Source: Synergistaceae bacterium
GTDB lineage: Bacteria > Synergistota > Synergistia > Synergistales > Aminithiophilaceae
Direction of reading: 5' to 3'
Assembly: GCA_016756725.1 (NCBI GenBank)
Contig: JAESII010000005.1
Coordinates: 1 to 64,000, forward strand
Length of the DNA: 64,000 nucleotides
Part shown: positions 41,175 to 50,278 of the stretch, one piece after another
Layout of the letters: every line of letters begins with the position of its first letter
Numbering within the stretch: the stretch's first letter is position 1
Position numbers and translations under genes: made by a program
The notes under the pieces: generated by a model
Told to the model about the DNA's origin: nothing
Databases searched by the model: none
The model's input: only the letters and a program-made list of their open reading frames with translations

Positions 41175-42745
41175 TCCCGCCCGAGGGAAAGGGCGTCGCC
41201 TTCATCGATCTGGGCACCAACTCGATCCGCCTCCTCGTCGTGCGCCTCAACGGGAACGGCTCCTACGCGATCCAGAGGAAGGAAAAGGAATTCATTCGCC
41301 TCGGCGAGGGCGAATTCCGCACGGGACGGCTCCAGCCTCGGGCCATGGACCGGGCCGTCGTCGTCGCCGGACGTTTCCGCGATCTGGCCCTCTCCTACGG
41401 CGTCGACGAGATCGTCGCCGTCGCCACGGCGGCGACGCGGGACGCCGAAAACCGCGTCGCCTTCCTCGATCGCCTCCGTGACGAGGCGGGGCTGGACGTG
41501 CGCGTCGTCTCCGGCAAGGAGGAGGCCCGGCTCATCTATCTCGGCGTCGCCTGGGGAACGCGGATCGACAAGGGCGAGGTCTTCTTCATCGATATCGGTG
41601 GCGGCAGCACGGAGATCATCGCCGGCGACGGCGACTGTCACGACTATCTGGACTCCCTCAAGGTCGGCGCCATACGCCTGACGAACCTCTTCTTCGATGA
41701 CAAAGAGACGGGCCCTGTCCCCGACGAGCGATACGCCCTGCTGACCCGGTACGTGCGGAACGCGGCGCTTCGGAGTCTCCAACGCCTCAAGGGCCGATCT
41801 TTCAGCCGGACCCTGGGCAGTTCGGGAACGCTCCTCAACCTCGTCGAGATGAACCGCAGGCGCACCGGCTCGTCGCGCCTTTCCCTCGAGGAGCTGCAAA
41901 ACCTGCGCCGGTACCTCTGTGGCCTGGACCTGAAGGAGCGGCGGAACCAGCCGGGCATCAACCCCGAACGGGCCGACATCATCATCGCCGGGGCGGCCAT
42001 CGTCGAGACGATCATGGCCGAACTGGCCCTGCCTCCCTTGGAGCCGAGCCCCTTCGGCCTTCAGGAAGGGCTTCTTCTCGACCACCTCCAACGGGCCCTG
42101 CCCGAGCTGGTCCGGGGGCTCTCGGTCCGGGAACGGAGTGTCCTTCAGCTCTGCCGCTCCTGCCACTTCGACGAGCCCCACGCCCGCCATGTCCAGTCCC
42201 TGGCCCTGGAACTCTTCGACGGAGCGCGCCGCCTGGGACTCCACGACCTGGGAGACGGTGAGCGGGACCTGCTCCGTCACGTGGCCCTCCTGCATGACCT
42301 GGGCCTCTTTCTCTCCTTCAGCAATCACCACGCCCACAGCCATTACATCGTCTCCAACGCCGAACTCCTCGGCTTCGACGAGAGGGAGATCGCCGTCATG
42401 GCCGTCACCGCCTTCTACCACCGCAAGAAGCTGCCCAAGAAAAAGCACCCCCCCTTCGCCGCCCTGGACAGACCGTCGCGGAAGGCCGTCCGTTATCTGA
42501 GCCTCTTTTTGCGCCTCGCCGAGAGCCTGGACCGGTCTCACGCCGCCGCCGTCCGTTCCGTCGATCTCGCCCTGGCCGATGACGACGCGGTGAGGCTTCG
42601 CCTCGACTGCCGCCAAGACTGCCGTCTCGAGCTCTGGCAGCTCGAGGAGCACCGCGCCGGCTTCAAGGCCCTCCTGAAGCGACCCTTCCGTGTCGAGCTG
42701 TCCCAGAAGGGGAAGGACGCCGGGGATAATCCCGAAGTGGCCTGA
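41159..42745 (+). CDS. ppx: Exopolyphosphatase / guanosine pentaphosphatase (Ppx/GppA family)
   Basis: The 528-aa protein has the actin-like ASKHA core: FIDLGTNSIRLLVV at the start, VVSGKEEARLIYLGV, and the phosphate-binding FFIDIGGGSTEII, followed by LGSSGTLLNL. A C-terminal HD-like region starts near residue 335 (HARHVQSLALELFD, HVALLHDLGLF, HHAHSHYIV). It would release phosphate from polyphosphate or convert pppGpp to ppGpp. It overlaps the previous gene by 16 bp, completing a synthesis-binding-degradation cluster. Confidence 0.92.
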   Translation: MAPSLIPPEGKGVAFIDLGTNSIRLLVVRLNGNGSYAIQRKEKEFIRLGEGEFRTGRLQPRAMDRAVVVAGRFRDLALSYGVDEIVAVATAATRDAENRVAFLDRLRDEAGLDVRVVSGKEEARLIYLGVAWGTRIDKGEVFFIDIGGGSTEIIAGDGDCHDYLDSLKVGAIRLTNLFFDDKETGPVPDERYALLTRYVRNAALRSLQRLKGRSFSRTLGSSGTLLNLVEMNRRRTGSSRLSLEELQNLRRYLCGLDLKERRNQPGINPERADIIIAGAAIVETIMAELALPPLEPSPFGLQEGLLLDHLQRALPELVRGLSVRERSVLQLCRSCHFDEPHARHVQSLALELFDGARRLGLHDLGDGERDLLRHVALLHDLGLFLSFSNHHAHSHYIVSNAELLGFDEREIAVMAVTAFYHRKKLPKKKHPPFAALDRPSRKAVRYLSLFLRLAESLDRSHAAAVRSVDLALADDDAVRLRLDCRQDCRLELWQLEEHRAGFKALLKRPFRVELSQKGKDAGDNPEVA

Positions 42746-42831
42746 AGAAGGCCGGCAGGTCTCGAAGGGCTCCTTAGAGTGTGCTAAGGTTGAGGGGCAA
42801 GATCATCCCGCCGTCCTCAGGAGGGTCAGCG

Positions 42832-44925
42832 ATGTATCCCGCACCGGACCTGTCGCGTCTGCTCTTGCCCCGCAGCGTCGCCATCGTGGGGGCCTCGTCC
42901 AACCCGGACAGCATTTCGGGCCGTCCCTTCAAGCTGCTGCGCCGTTTCGGCTATCAGGGAGCCATCTACCTCGTCAACCCGACACGGAGCGAAATCGACG
43001 GACATCCCTGTTGGCCCGATGTCGCCTCCCTGCCGGAGACGCCCGATGTGGTTCTCATCGGCATCCGGGCCGACAGAGTCGAAGCCGTCATCGACCAGGC
43101 CGTCGCCCGGGGTGTCCCCTTCGGCATCATCTTTTCCTCGGGTTTCGCCGAGTCCGACGATGCCCAAGCCCAGCGCCGCCTCGTCGAGAAGGCCGCCTCG
43201 GGCGGCATGCGACTCCTCGGTCCCAATTGCCAGGGGCTCGTCAACCTCGCCGACAGGGTTCCCCTCTCCTTCTCGGCCTCCCTCGACACGGACCGGACCG
43301 AATCGGGCCCCGTCGCCTATGTCTCCCAGAGCGGTGCCTTCGGCTTCGCCTCCTACGCCATGGCCGCCGACCAGGGCGTGGGCTTCCGCTACGTCGTCAC
43401 CACCGGCAACCAGGCCGACTTGGATGTCATCGACTTCGGCCGTCACTTCGCCGCCGATCCCGAGGTGGGGCTCCTCGTCCTCTATCTGGAGGGGCTCAGC
43501 CGCGGCGAGGCCTTCCTCGACCTCCTCGAGGAGGCCAGCAGGAGGGACCTCCCCGTGGCTGTCCTCAAGGCGGGCCGGAGCGCCACGGCCCAGGCGGCCG
43601 CCAGAAGCCACACGGCGGCCCTCACGGGAGACCAGGCCAGCTGGGACGCCGTCATGCGCCAGTACCGGGTCCTGGCCATCGACGACGCCGAGGACCTCGT
43701 CGATCTGGGGCGCGTCTTCTCCCGTCCCGTCGTGCCCGGCGGCAACAGGGTGGCCATCCTGACCACCTCCGGGGGGGGAGGGATCATGATGGCCGACCAG
43801 TGCGACGACCAGGGATTGGCCGTCGAGCCCTTCAGTGACGCCCTTCAGGCGAAGATTGCCCCCTACCTGCCCTCCTTCGGCTCGACGCGGAACCCCGTCG
43901 ACATGACGGCTCAGGTCATCAACGACCCCGAAGGCTTTCCGGCCTGTCTCGAAGCCGTCCTCGAAAGCGACGAGACGGACCTGGTCGTCGTCGTCATCTC
44001 CATGATCACCGGCGACGCCGGCAGGAAGATGGCCTCTGACCTGGCCCGTGCGGCTCGGGGGGCAAAAAAGCCCGTCCTCTGCTGCTGGATGATCAACGAC
44101 GAGCAGGGCGGCGCCTTCCTGGAGTACCTCAGGCGCCATCATGTCCCCCTCTTTCAGAGTCCCCGGCGCTGCGCCCGTGCCCTGGGCGCCCTCTACCGCT
44201 GGAGCACCCGGAGACGCCAGCCCCGGTGCCTGACGGAAGGCCTGACAAGCTATCTCGACCGCTTCCCGGAGAAGCTCACCGAATATGATGCCAAGAGGCT
44301 TCTGGCCCTTCACGGCGTGCCCGTCACGAAAGAGAGGCTCTGCGCCAGCCTCGACGAGGCTCTGGCCGCCGCCGACGAGATCGGCTTTCCTCTGGCCCTG
44401 AAGGTCATGTCGCCCGATATCCTCCACAAGACGGAGGCCCGCATCGTGGCCCTCCGGCTCCGTGACCGCGAAGAGCTCCAGAACGCCTACGGCCGGCTCC
44501 TGGAGCGGGCGGTCCTTCACGATCCGAAGGCGTCGATCTTGGGCGTCCTCGTCCAGGAGATGGTCGAAGGTGGCCTGGAATGCATGATCGGCATGAGGCG
44601 CGACCCCTCCTTCGGGCCCATGGTGGCCGTAGGCCTGGGGGGAATCTACGTCGAGGTCCTGAAGGACCTCTCCCTCCGCCACGCTCCCCTGACGGAGGAG
44701 ATGGCCCTGGAGATGATCGGTGAACTCAAAGGGTATCCCCTCCTCAAAGGCGTCCGAGGCGAGCCGGGCCGTGACGTGACGGCCCTGGCTGGGGCTGTTG
44801 CCGCCGTCTCCCGCATGGCCTGTGCCGAGTCGGACCTTCTCGAACTCGACGTCAACCCCCTTTTCGTACTTCCCGAGGGCAGAGGGGTCCTCGCCGCCGA
44901 CGCCCTCGTGATAAGGAGGTCGTGA
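42832..44925 (+). CDS. ADP-forming acyl-CoA synthetase (acetate-CoA ligase, fused alpha-beta)
   Basis: The 697-aa protein makes ATP from acyl-CoA, ADP and phosphate in fermentation, or runs in reverse. The CoA-binding domain begins LLLPRSVAIVGASSNPDSIS. The succinyl-CoA-ligase-like part has LLGPNCQGLVN and the probable phosphohistidine in AAARSHTAALTGD. The C-terminal ATP-grasp part (from about residue 480) has GFPLALKVMSPDILHKTE and ELDVNPLFVLPEG. ATG 42832 follows AGGAGGG. The gene ends 3 bp before plsY. Substrate acyl group is not predictable; in amino-acid fermenters aryl or branched acids are common. Confidence 0.93.
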   Translation: MYPAPDLSRLLLPRSVAIVGASSNPDSISGRPFKLLRRFGYQGAIYLVNPTRSEIDGHPCWPDVASLPETPDVVLIGIRADRVEAVIDQAVARGVPFGIIFSSGFAESDDAQAQRRLVEKAASGGMRLLGPNCQGLVNLADRVPLSFSASLDTDRTESGPVAYVSQSGAFGFASYAMAADQGVGFRYVVTTGNQADLDVIDFGRHFAADPEVGLLVLYLEGLSRGEAFLDLLEEASRRDLPVAVLKAGRSATAQAAARSHTAALTGDQASWDAVMRQYRVLAIDDAEDLVDLGRVFSRPVVPGGNRVAILTTSGGGGIMMADQCDDQGLAVEPFSDALQAKIAPYLPSFGSTRNPVDMTAQVINDPEGFPACLEAVLESDETDLVVVVISMITGDAGRKMASDLARAARGAKKPVLCCWMINDEQGGAFLEYLRRHHVPLFQSPRRCARALGALYRWSTRRRQPRCLTEGLTSYLDRFPEKLTEYDAKRLLALHGVPVTKERLCASLDEALAAADEIGFPLALKVMSPDILHKTEARIVALRLRDREELQNAYGRLLERAVLHDPKASILGVLVQEMVEGGLECMIGMRRDPSFGPMVAVGLGGIYVEVLKDLSLRHAPLTEEMALEMIGELKGYPLLKGVRGEPGRDVTALAGAVAAVSRMACAESDLLELDVNPLFVLPEGRGVLAADALVIRRS

Positions 44926-44928
44926 CCT

Positions 44929-45516
44929 GTGAACTGGCTTTGGATCGTCGTCGGTTATTTCTTTGGTTCGACGCCGACGGGTTTCCTCGTCGTCAGGCTC
45001 CTCCGCGGCGAGGACATCCGCCGTCACGGTTCGGGCAACATCGGCGCTACCAACGTGGGACGGGTCATGGGCAGGCCCTGGGCCGTGGCTGTGGCGATCT
45101 TCGACATGGCCAAGGGAGGGCTGGCCGTCATCCTGGCCCGGGCCTTCGGCGTCGCCGATCCCCTCCTGCTGGCTTTTGTCGGCGTCGCTGGCGTCTGCGG
45201 CCACAACTTCCCCCTCTGGCTGCGCTTCAAGGGAGGCAAGGGTGTCGCCACCTCCTTCGGTGTCCTCTTCTTCCTCAACCCTCCGTCGGCCCTCATCGGC
45301 GGTGCCCTCTGGTATGTCATCATGCGCCTTTCCCGCTACGTCTCTCTGGCCTCCATGCTCTCTCTGGCCTCCGTCCCCCTCCTGCTCTTCCTCTTCAAGG
45401 CCCCCGGAGCCTACGTGGGGGCCGCCGTCTTCCTGGCCCTGCTCACCGTCGTCCGTCACAGGGCCAACATCGCCAGGCTTCTGGCCGGAACGGAAAGCAA
45501 GGTCGGCAAGGGGTAG
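44929..45516 (+). CDS. plsY: Acyl-phosphate:glycerol-3-phosphate acyltransferase PlsY
   Basis: The 195-aa membrane protein starts phospholipid synthesis by acylating glycerol 3-phosphate with acyl phosphate. The three PlsY motifs are present: GSGNIGATNVGRVMG, GHNFPLWLRFKGGKGVATSF, and the late HRANIARLLAGTE. It has about five membrane segments. GTG 44929 follows AAGGAGG. Confidence 0.96.
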   Translation: MNWLWIVVGYFFGSTPTGFLVVRLLRGEDIRRHGSGNIGATNVGRVMGRPWAVAVAIFDMAKGGLAVILARAFGVADPLLLAFVGVAGVCGHNFPLWLRFKGGKGVATSFGVLFFLNPPSALIGGALWYVIMRLSRYVSLASMLSLASVPLLLFLFKAPGAYVGAAVFLALLTVVRHRANIARLLAGTESKVGKG

Positions 45517-45522
45517 CCGTTT

Positions 45523-45576
45523 CTTGACGTTTCTTGACCAACTGGCTATAATGCCCTTGAGTCAAGAAAGGTTAAG
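45523..45576 (+). promoter_or_regulatory. ctsR promoter with two CtsR boxes
   Basis: TTGACG (45524-45529) and TATAAT (45547-45552) are 17 bp apart. Two tandem heptad pairs fit the CtsR pattern RGTCAAA-N3-RGTCAAA. One overlaps the -35 (minus strand GGTCAAG-AAA-CGTCAAG, 45523-45539). The other lies past the -10 (plus strand AGTCAAG-AAA-GGTTAAG, 45560-45576). CtsR bound at both would block initiation, so the operon is probably autorepressed and released by heat or stress. Confidence 0.85.
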
Positions 45577-45587
45577 GGAGGGGTACC

Positions 45588-46067
45588 ATGTCGAGCCTGA
45601 CGCGATCCATCGAAAAGTACATCCACAGCCTCCTGGAAGAGGAGGATTCGCCGGCCGTCTCCCTTCGGCGCAAGGACCTGGCCGAACAGTTCGGCTGCGT
45701 TCCCAGCCAGATCAACTATGTCCTCCGAAGCCGTTTCACTCCCGAGAAGGGCTTTCTCGTCGAAAGCCAGAGGGGGGGGCACGGCTTCATCCGTATTGCC
45801 CGCATCACTTTTCGCCGTCCCCAGGAGCGGATCGACCACCTGGAGGAGATCATCGGCACCGTCATCTCCAGCCAGGAGGTCAAACGTCTTCTGACCAACC
45901 TCCAGGAGCGGGGGATCCTCTCTGACCGGGAGCGGCTCCTCTTGGAGGTGGCCTTGCGCTTCCAGGACGAGGTGGCCGAGACCTACTTCGACCTTTCTCC
46001 CTACAAGAGGGATATGCTCCAGGCCGATCTCCTCAAGCGACTGCTGCGGAGCCTGGCCCTGTCCTGA
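45588..46067 (+). CDS. ctsR: Transcriptional repressor CtsR
   Basis: The 159-aa protein has the winged HTH of CtsR: DLAEQFGCVPSQINYVLRSRF, then TPEKGFLVESQRGGHGFIRI with the conserved glycine-rich wing used for DNA binding and heat sensing. It represses clp heat-shock genes. It is the first gene of ctsR-mcsA-mcsB-clpC and follows AAGGGAGGGG. Matching operator sites lie in its own promoter. Confidence 0.96.
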   Translation: MSSLTRSIEKYIHSLLEEEDSPAVSLRRKDLAEQFGCVPSQINYVLRSRFTPEKGFLVESQRGGHGFIRIARITFRRPQERIDHLEEIIGTVISSQEVKRLLTNLQERGILSDRERLLLEVALRFQDEVAETYFDLSPYKRDMLQADLLKRLLRSLALS

Positions 46068-46080
46068 GGAGGGACGGACG

Positions 46081-46599
46081 ATGAAGTGCGAACACTGCAA
46101 CGAGGAGGAGGCTGAGGTCCATATCCGCCAGAGTTCGGGCGGGCAGACCCGGGAATACCACCTCTGTCACCGCTGTGCCAAGGAGCTGGCCGCCAAGGGG
46201 GTCATTCCCGACTTCTCCTTAGGAGGCCCCGTGGCGAACCTTCTGGGAGCCCTCTGGAGCGGTCCCCTTAACCCGAAGGGTAGGCCTGAGGCCGATGAGC
46301 TTGGCCGCTGTTGCCCCGCTTGCTCCATGGAGCTTGCCGAGTTCCGCAAGACCGGTCTTCTTGGCTGTCCCCAGTGCTACCTGGCCTTCCGCGACGTCGT
46401 CGAACCCTTCCTCCGCAAGGTCCAGGGGACGACGGTCCATCGGGGGCTGAGGCCCGGTGAGGGCCATCAGGAGGGGGAGGATCTGACCCTTCTCCGCAAG
46501 AGACTGACCGAGGCTGTCGCCGAAGAGCGTTACGAGCTGGCTGCCGAGCTGAGGGACCGGATTCGGACTCTCGAGGGACAAGGAGGAGCCCGGCCATGA
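46081..46599 (+). CDS. mcsA: McsA, activator of the protein arginine kinase
   Basis: The 172-aa protein has two paired-cysteine zinc modules, CEHCNEEEAEVHI with HLCHRCAKEL, and CCPACSMEL with GCPQCYLAF, and a C-terminal UVR motif (LRKRLTEAVAEERYELAAEL). McsA binds and stimulates McsB. It follows ctsR by 13 bp and overlaps mcsB by 4 bp (ATGA). Confidence 0.95.
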   Translation: MKCEHCNEEEAEVHIRQSSGGQTREYHLCHRCAKELAAKGVIPDFSLGGPVANLLGALWSGPLNPKGRPEADELGRCCPACSMELAEFRKTGLLGCPQCYLAFRDVVEPFLRKVQGTTVHRGLRPGEGHQEGEDLTLLRKRLTEAVAEERYELAAELRDRIRTLEGQGGARP

Positions 46600-47648
46600 G
46601 GCCCAATAGCCTGGTGGAACGGCCTCTGGAGTGGACCCGAGGGGGAGGGGAGGGGCTTCCCGTGGCCGTCTCCAGCCGGGTGCGGCTGGCCCGGAACCTC
46701 CGGGATTTTCCCTTTCCACAGCGCTGCGATGAAAACGAGCTGGACAGCGTGACCGCTCGCATCCGTGATGCCGTCGCCGGAGCCGAGCTTTTCCGCTCCA
46801 GCGAAAAGATCGTCGTCGACGACCTGGAGCCCCTGTCGCGGCGCCTTCTGGTGGAACAGCACCTGCTGAGCCCCGCTCTGGCCGCCGGAGGCAGAGGGCG
46901 CCTCGCCGTCATTGACGGCAAGGGCATCATCTCTCTCCTGATCAACGAAGAGGATCACCTGAGAGTTCAGGTCGTCCTCGGGGGGCTGAGTCTCCGCGAG
47001 GCGAGCCGCATCGCCTTTGTCGTTCATGAGGCCCTTCAGCCTCTGGGTTTCGCCTACGACGAGGGGCTCGGTTTCCTCACGGCCTGTCCGACCAACGCCG
47101 GCACGGGCATGAGGGCTTCCGTGATGATTCACATCCCCGCCCTGGAGCTCCTGGGGCAGGTCAACGTTCTGGTCCGCGAGGCCAACCGGCTGGGGCTGAC
47201 CGTGCGGGGGACCTACGGCGAGGGGACGGAGGCTATGGGGGCGCTCTACCAGATTTCCAACCAGGTGACGCTGGGGCCCACCGAGGACGACCTCGTCGAA
47301 AAGGTCGCTGGCGTGACGCTGCGCATCGCCGAAGAGGAGGAGCGGGCCAGAAGGACTCTCGCCGAAAACCGCTTCGCCGATCTTGAAGATCGGGCCTGGA
47401 GGGCCTGGGGTGCCCTGCGCTACGCCCGGTCCGTCTCCGTCAATGAGGCCCTGGCCCACCTCTCGCTGATCCACATGGCCGGAGCCCTGGCCATTGTGCC
47501 GCCTCTGACCGTGCCGGAGTGGAACGCCCTTGTCCTGGGCGTCCAGCCGGCCCACCTTGAGGCCCGCTCGGGAGGGGACCTTTCCCCTCAGGAACGGGAC
47601 CGGGCCCGAGGGGATTTCCTGAGGGCCCGACTGGCCCGAAAAATCTAG
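46596..47648 (+). CDS. mcsB: Protein-arginine kinase McsB
   Basis: The 350-aa phosphagen-kinase-fold enzyme phosphorylates arginines to mark proteins for ClpC. AVSSRVRLARNLRDFPFP gives the ATP-binding arginines, and LTACPTNAGTGMRASVMIHI holds the catalytic-loop cysteine. Creatine or arginine kinase function is unlikely given the operon with mcsA and clpC. It is translationally coupled to mcsA. Confidence 0.96.
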   Translation: MRPNSLVERPLEWTRGGGEGLPVAVSSRVRLARNLRDFPFPQRCDENELDSVTARIRDAVAGAELFRSSEKIVVDDLEPLSRRLLVEQHLLSPALAAGGRGRLAVIDGKGIISLLINEEDHLRVQVVLGGLSLREASRIAFVVHEALQPLGFAYDEGLGFLTACPTNAGTGMRASVMIHIPALELLGQVNVLVREANRLGLTVRGTYGEGTEAMGALYQISNQVTLGPTEDDLVEKVAGVTLRIAEEEERARRTLAENRFADLEDRAWRAWGALRYARSVSVNEALAHLSLIHMAGALAIVPPLTVPEWNALVLGVQPAHLEARSGGDLSPQERDRARGDFLRARLARKI

Positions 47649-47692
47649 CGCGCCGGGCCCGGAGAGCGTCCGGACCTAAGGAGGATACAGAC

Positions 47693-50191
47693 ATGTGGCA
47701 GTTTTTCACCGAACGAGGGAAGAAAGTCGTCCAGCTGGCCCACCGCGAGGCTCTCAGGCTGGGCAATGACGTGATCGGAACGGAACACCTCCTGCTGGGA
47801 CTCCTCGCCGAAGGCGAGGGGGTCGCGGCCCATGTTCTTGGGGCCTTCGGCCTCGAGCTGGACGGCATCCGCAGCCGCGTCGAAGAGATCGTCGGCCGTG
47901 GCGAGCCCAAAGAGCGTCCCGTCGATCTTCCCCTGAGTCCCAGGGCGAAGCGGGTCCTCGACCTGGCCATGAGAGAGGCCCGCAACATGGGTGTCAACTA
48001 CGTCGGCACCGAGCATATCCTGCTGGGTCTCGTCGCCGAGGGGGAGGGCATCGCCGCCCAGGTCCTCCTCGGGAGCGGACTGGACCTCCAGAAGGTCCGC
48101 GCCGAGATTGTGGCGACCCTCTCGGGCGGTGAAAGCCCCGAGGCGCGGGAAGAGGCCGGCTCTCCCAAGGCTGCCGGAACGACGCGGAGCAAGACGCCCA
48201 CGCTGGAGCAGCTCGGCATCGACCTGACGGCCATGGCCGAGCAGGGCGAGCTCGACCCCGTCATCGGCAGGGCCCAGGAGATCCAGCGCGTCATCCAGAT
48301 CCTCTCGCGGCGCACCAAGAACAACCCCGTCCTCATCGGCGACCCCGGCGTGGGCAAGACGGCCATCGTCGAGGGTTTGGCCCAGAGGATCCACAGCGGC
48401 GACATTCCCGAGGTGCTCCGCGGCAAGAGGCTCTTCCAGCTCAACGTGGGCAACCTCGTGGCCGGGACCAAGTACCGGGGCGAGTTCGAGGAGCGGATGC
48501 GCAAGCTCGTCAAGGAGCTCCGCGAGGCCAGGGACGTCATGCTCTTCATCGATGAGATCCACACCATCGTCGGCGCCGGCGGCGCCGAGGGGGCCGTCGA
48601 CGCCGCCAATATCCTCAAGCCCAGCCTGGCCCGGGGCGAGTTCCAGGTCATCGGCGCCACGACGTTGGACGAATACCGCAAGCACATCGAGAAAGACGCC
48701 GCCCTGGAGAGGCGCTTCCAGCCCGTCAAGGTCGGTGAGCCCTCCATCGACGACACCATCGCCATCCTCAAGGGACTCCGCGACCGTTACGAGGCCCACC
48801 ACCGCGTCAAGATCTCCGACGAGGCCGTCGACATGGCCGCCCGCCTCTCGGCCCGGTACATCACCGACCGCTATCTGCCCGACAAGGCCATCGACCTCAT
48901 CGACGAGTCGGCGGCCCGATCGCGGCTCAAGGCCATGGAGATGCCGTCGTCGCTGAAAGAGATGGAGCGCGGCCTCGAGGCCCTGAAGAAGGAAAAGGAA
49001 TCGGCCGTGGCCGCTCAGGAGTTTGAGAAGGCTGCCCGTCTCCGTGACCAGGAGCGCACTGCCGCTGAGGAGCTGGAGACGAAGCGCAAGGAGTGGCAGG
49101 CGCGGCGCAACCAGGAGGAGCCCGTTCTCAACGGCGAGGACATTGCCGCCATCGTCTCGGAATGGACGGGCGTTCCCGTCGTCCAGCTCACCGAAGAGGA
49201 GGCGCGCCGTCTCCTGCGGATGGAGGAGGAGATCCACCAGCGCCTCATCGGCCAGGAAGAGGCCGTCAGCGCTGTCTCCCGGGCCATCCGCCGCGCCAGA
49301 AGCGGCATGAAGGATCCCAAACGTCCCATCGGCAGTTTCCTCTGCCTCGGCCCGACGGGCGTGGGCAAGACCGAGCTGGCCCGGGCCCTGGCCTCCTTCC
49401 TTTTTGGCAGCGACGACGCCATGATCCGGCTCGACATGAGCGAATTCATGGAACGCCACGAGGTGGCCAAGCTCATCGGGGCTCCCCCCGGCTACGTCGG
49501 CTACGACGAGGGAGGCAAGCTCACCGAGGCGATCCGCCGCCGCCCCTATTCGGTCGTCCTCTTCGACGAGATCGAAAAGGCCCATCCCGACGTCTTCAAC
49601 CTGCTCCTGCAGATCATGGAGGACGGACGTCTCACCGACGGCCAGGGCCATACCGTCGATTTCCGCAATGCCGTCATCATGATGACCAGCAACGTCGGTG
49701 CCCAGGACATGGTCCGGGGCCGGGCCATGGGCTTCGCCTCCGAATCGGAGAAGGCTGCCCTGGAGTGGAAAAACGACAAGGACCGGATACTCGAATCGGT
49801 GCGCAGGACCTTCCGCCCCGAATTTCTCAACCGCGTCGACGAGATGGTTGTCTTCCAGCCCCTTACGCGGGACCAGCTGCTCAAGATCGTCGACATCATG
49901 CTCGACGAGATCTCCCGCCGCCTCGCCGACCGGGGCATCGCCATCGACGTCTCGAAAGAGGCCCGCCACCATCTTCTGGAGAAGGGATTCGATCCCAAGT
50001 TCGGCGCCAGGCCGCTGCGGCGCACCATCCAGCGCCTCGTCGAGGACCGCATGGCCGACCTTCTCCTTGAGGGCAAGGCCGCTTCCGGCGGTTCTTTCCG
50101 GATCGGCTTCGACGGCGAGGATCTGGCCTTTCAGGCCCTTGAGGGGCCTGAAGAGGTCGGGGAGCCGGAAAAGGCGGACAGCCCCGCCTGA
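47693..50191 (+). CDS. clpC: ATP-dependent unfoldase ClpC
   Basis: The 832-aa HSP100 protein has two N-terminal Clp repeats (about 5-145, each with GTEHLLLGL or GTEHILLGL; the pArg-docking part). AAA1 follows with Walker A GDPGVGKTAIVEG. The UVR-containing M-domain (EFEKAARLRDQERTA) leads to AAA2 with GPTGVGKTELARAL and ClpP-contacting loops. It unfolds substrates for ClpP, which is not in this window. AAGGAGG lies before the ATG, 44 bp after mcsB. Confidence 0.97.
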   Translation: MWQFFTERGKKVVQLAHREALRLGNDVIGTEHLLLGLLAEGEGVAAHVLGAFGLELDGIRSRVEEIVGRGEPKERPVDLPLSPRAKRVLDLAMREARNMGVNYVGTEHILLGLVAEGEGIAAQVLLGSGLDLQKVRAEIVATLSGGESPEAREEAGSPKAAGTTRSKTPTLEQLGIDLTAMAEQGELDPVIGRAQEIQRVIQILSRRTKNNPVLIGDPGVGKTAIVEGLAQRIHSGDIPEVLRGKRLFQLNVGNLVAGTKYRGEFEERMRKLVKELREARDVMLFIDEIHTIVGAGGAEGAVDAANILKPSLARGEFQVIGATTLDEYRKHIEKDAALERRFQPVKVGEPSIDDTIAILKGLRDRYEAHHRVKISDEAVDMAARLSARYITDRYLPDKAIDLIDESAARSRLKAMEMPSSLKEMERGLEALKKEKESAVAAQEFEKAARLRDQERTAAEELETKRKEWQARRNQEEPVLNGEDIAAIVSEWTGVPVVQLTEEEARRLLRMEEEIHQRLIGQEEAVSAVSRAIRRARSGMKDPKRPIGSFLCLGPTGVGKTELARALASFLFGSDDAMIRLDMSEFMERHEVAKLIGAPPGYVGYDEGGKLTEAIRRRPYSVVLFDEIEKAHPDVFNLLLQIMEDGRLTDGQGHTVDFRNAVIMMTSNVGAQDMVRGRAMGFASESEKAALEWKNDKDRILESVRRTFRPEFLNRVDEMVVFQPLTRDQLLKIVDIMLDEISRRLADRGIAIDVSKEARHHLLEKGFDPKFGARPLRRTIQRLVEDRMADLLLEGKAASGGSFRIGFDGEDLAFQALEGPEEVGEPEKADSPA

Positions 50192-50205
50192 AGGGTGTCA
50201 AGGGT

Positions 50206-50238
50206 GCGGGAGCGGATGACAGCCGCTCCCGCTTCTGT
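50206..50238 (+). terminator. Terminator after clpC
   Basis: A perfect 10-bp stem GCGGGAGCGG/CCGCTCCCGC with a 7-nt loop, followed by TTCTGTT. Confidence 0.7.
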
Positions 50239-50278
50239 TAGGATGAGGTGCGCTCCCACTTCATCAAGGAGGTGTGCC

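Noticed and set aside
42826-45459. 877-codon open frame on the minus strand opposite the acyl-CoA synthetase and plsY
   Set aside because: Both genes on the plus strand have complete family motifs; the antisense product has none.
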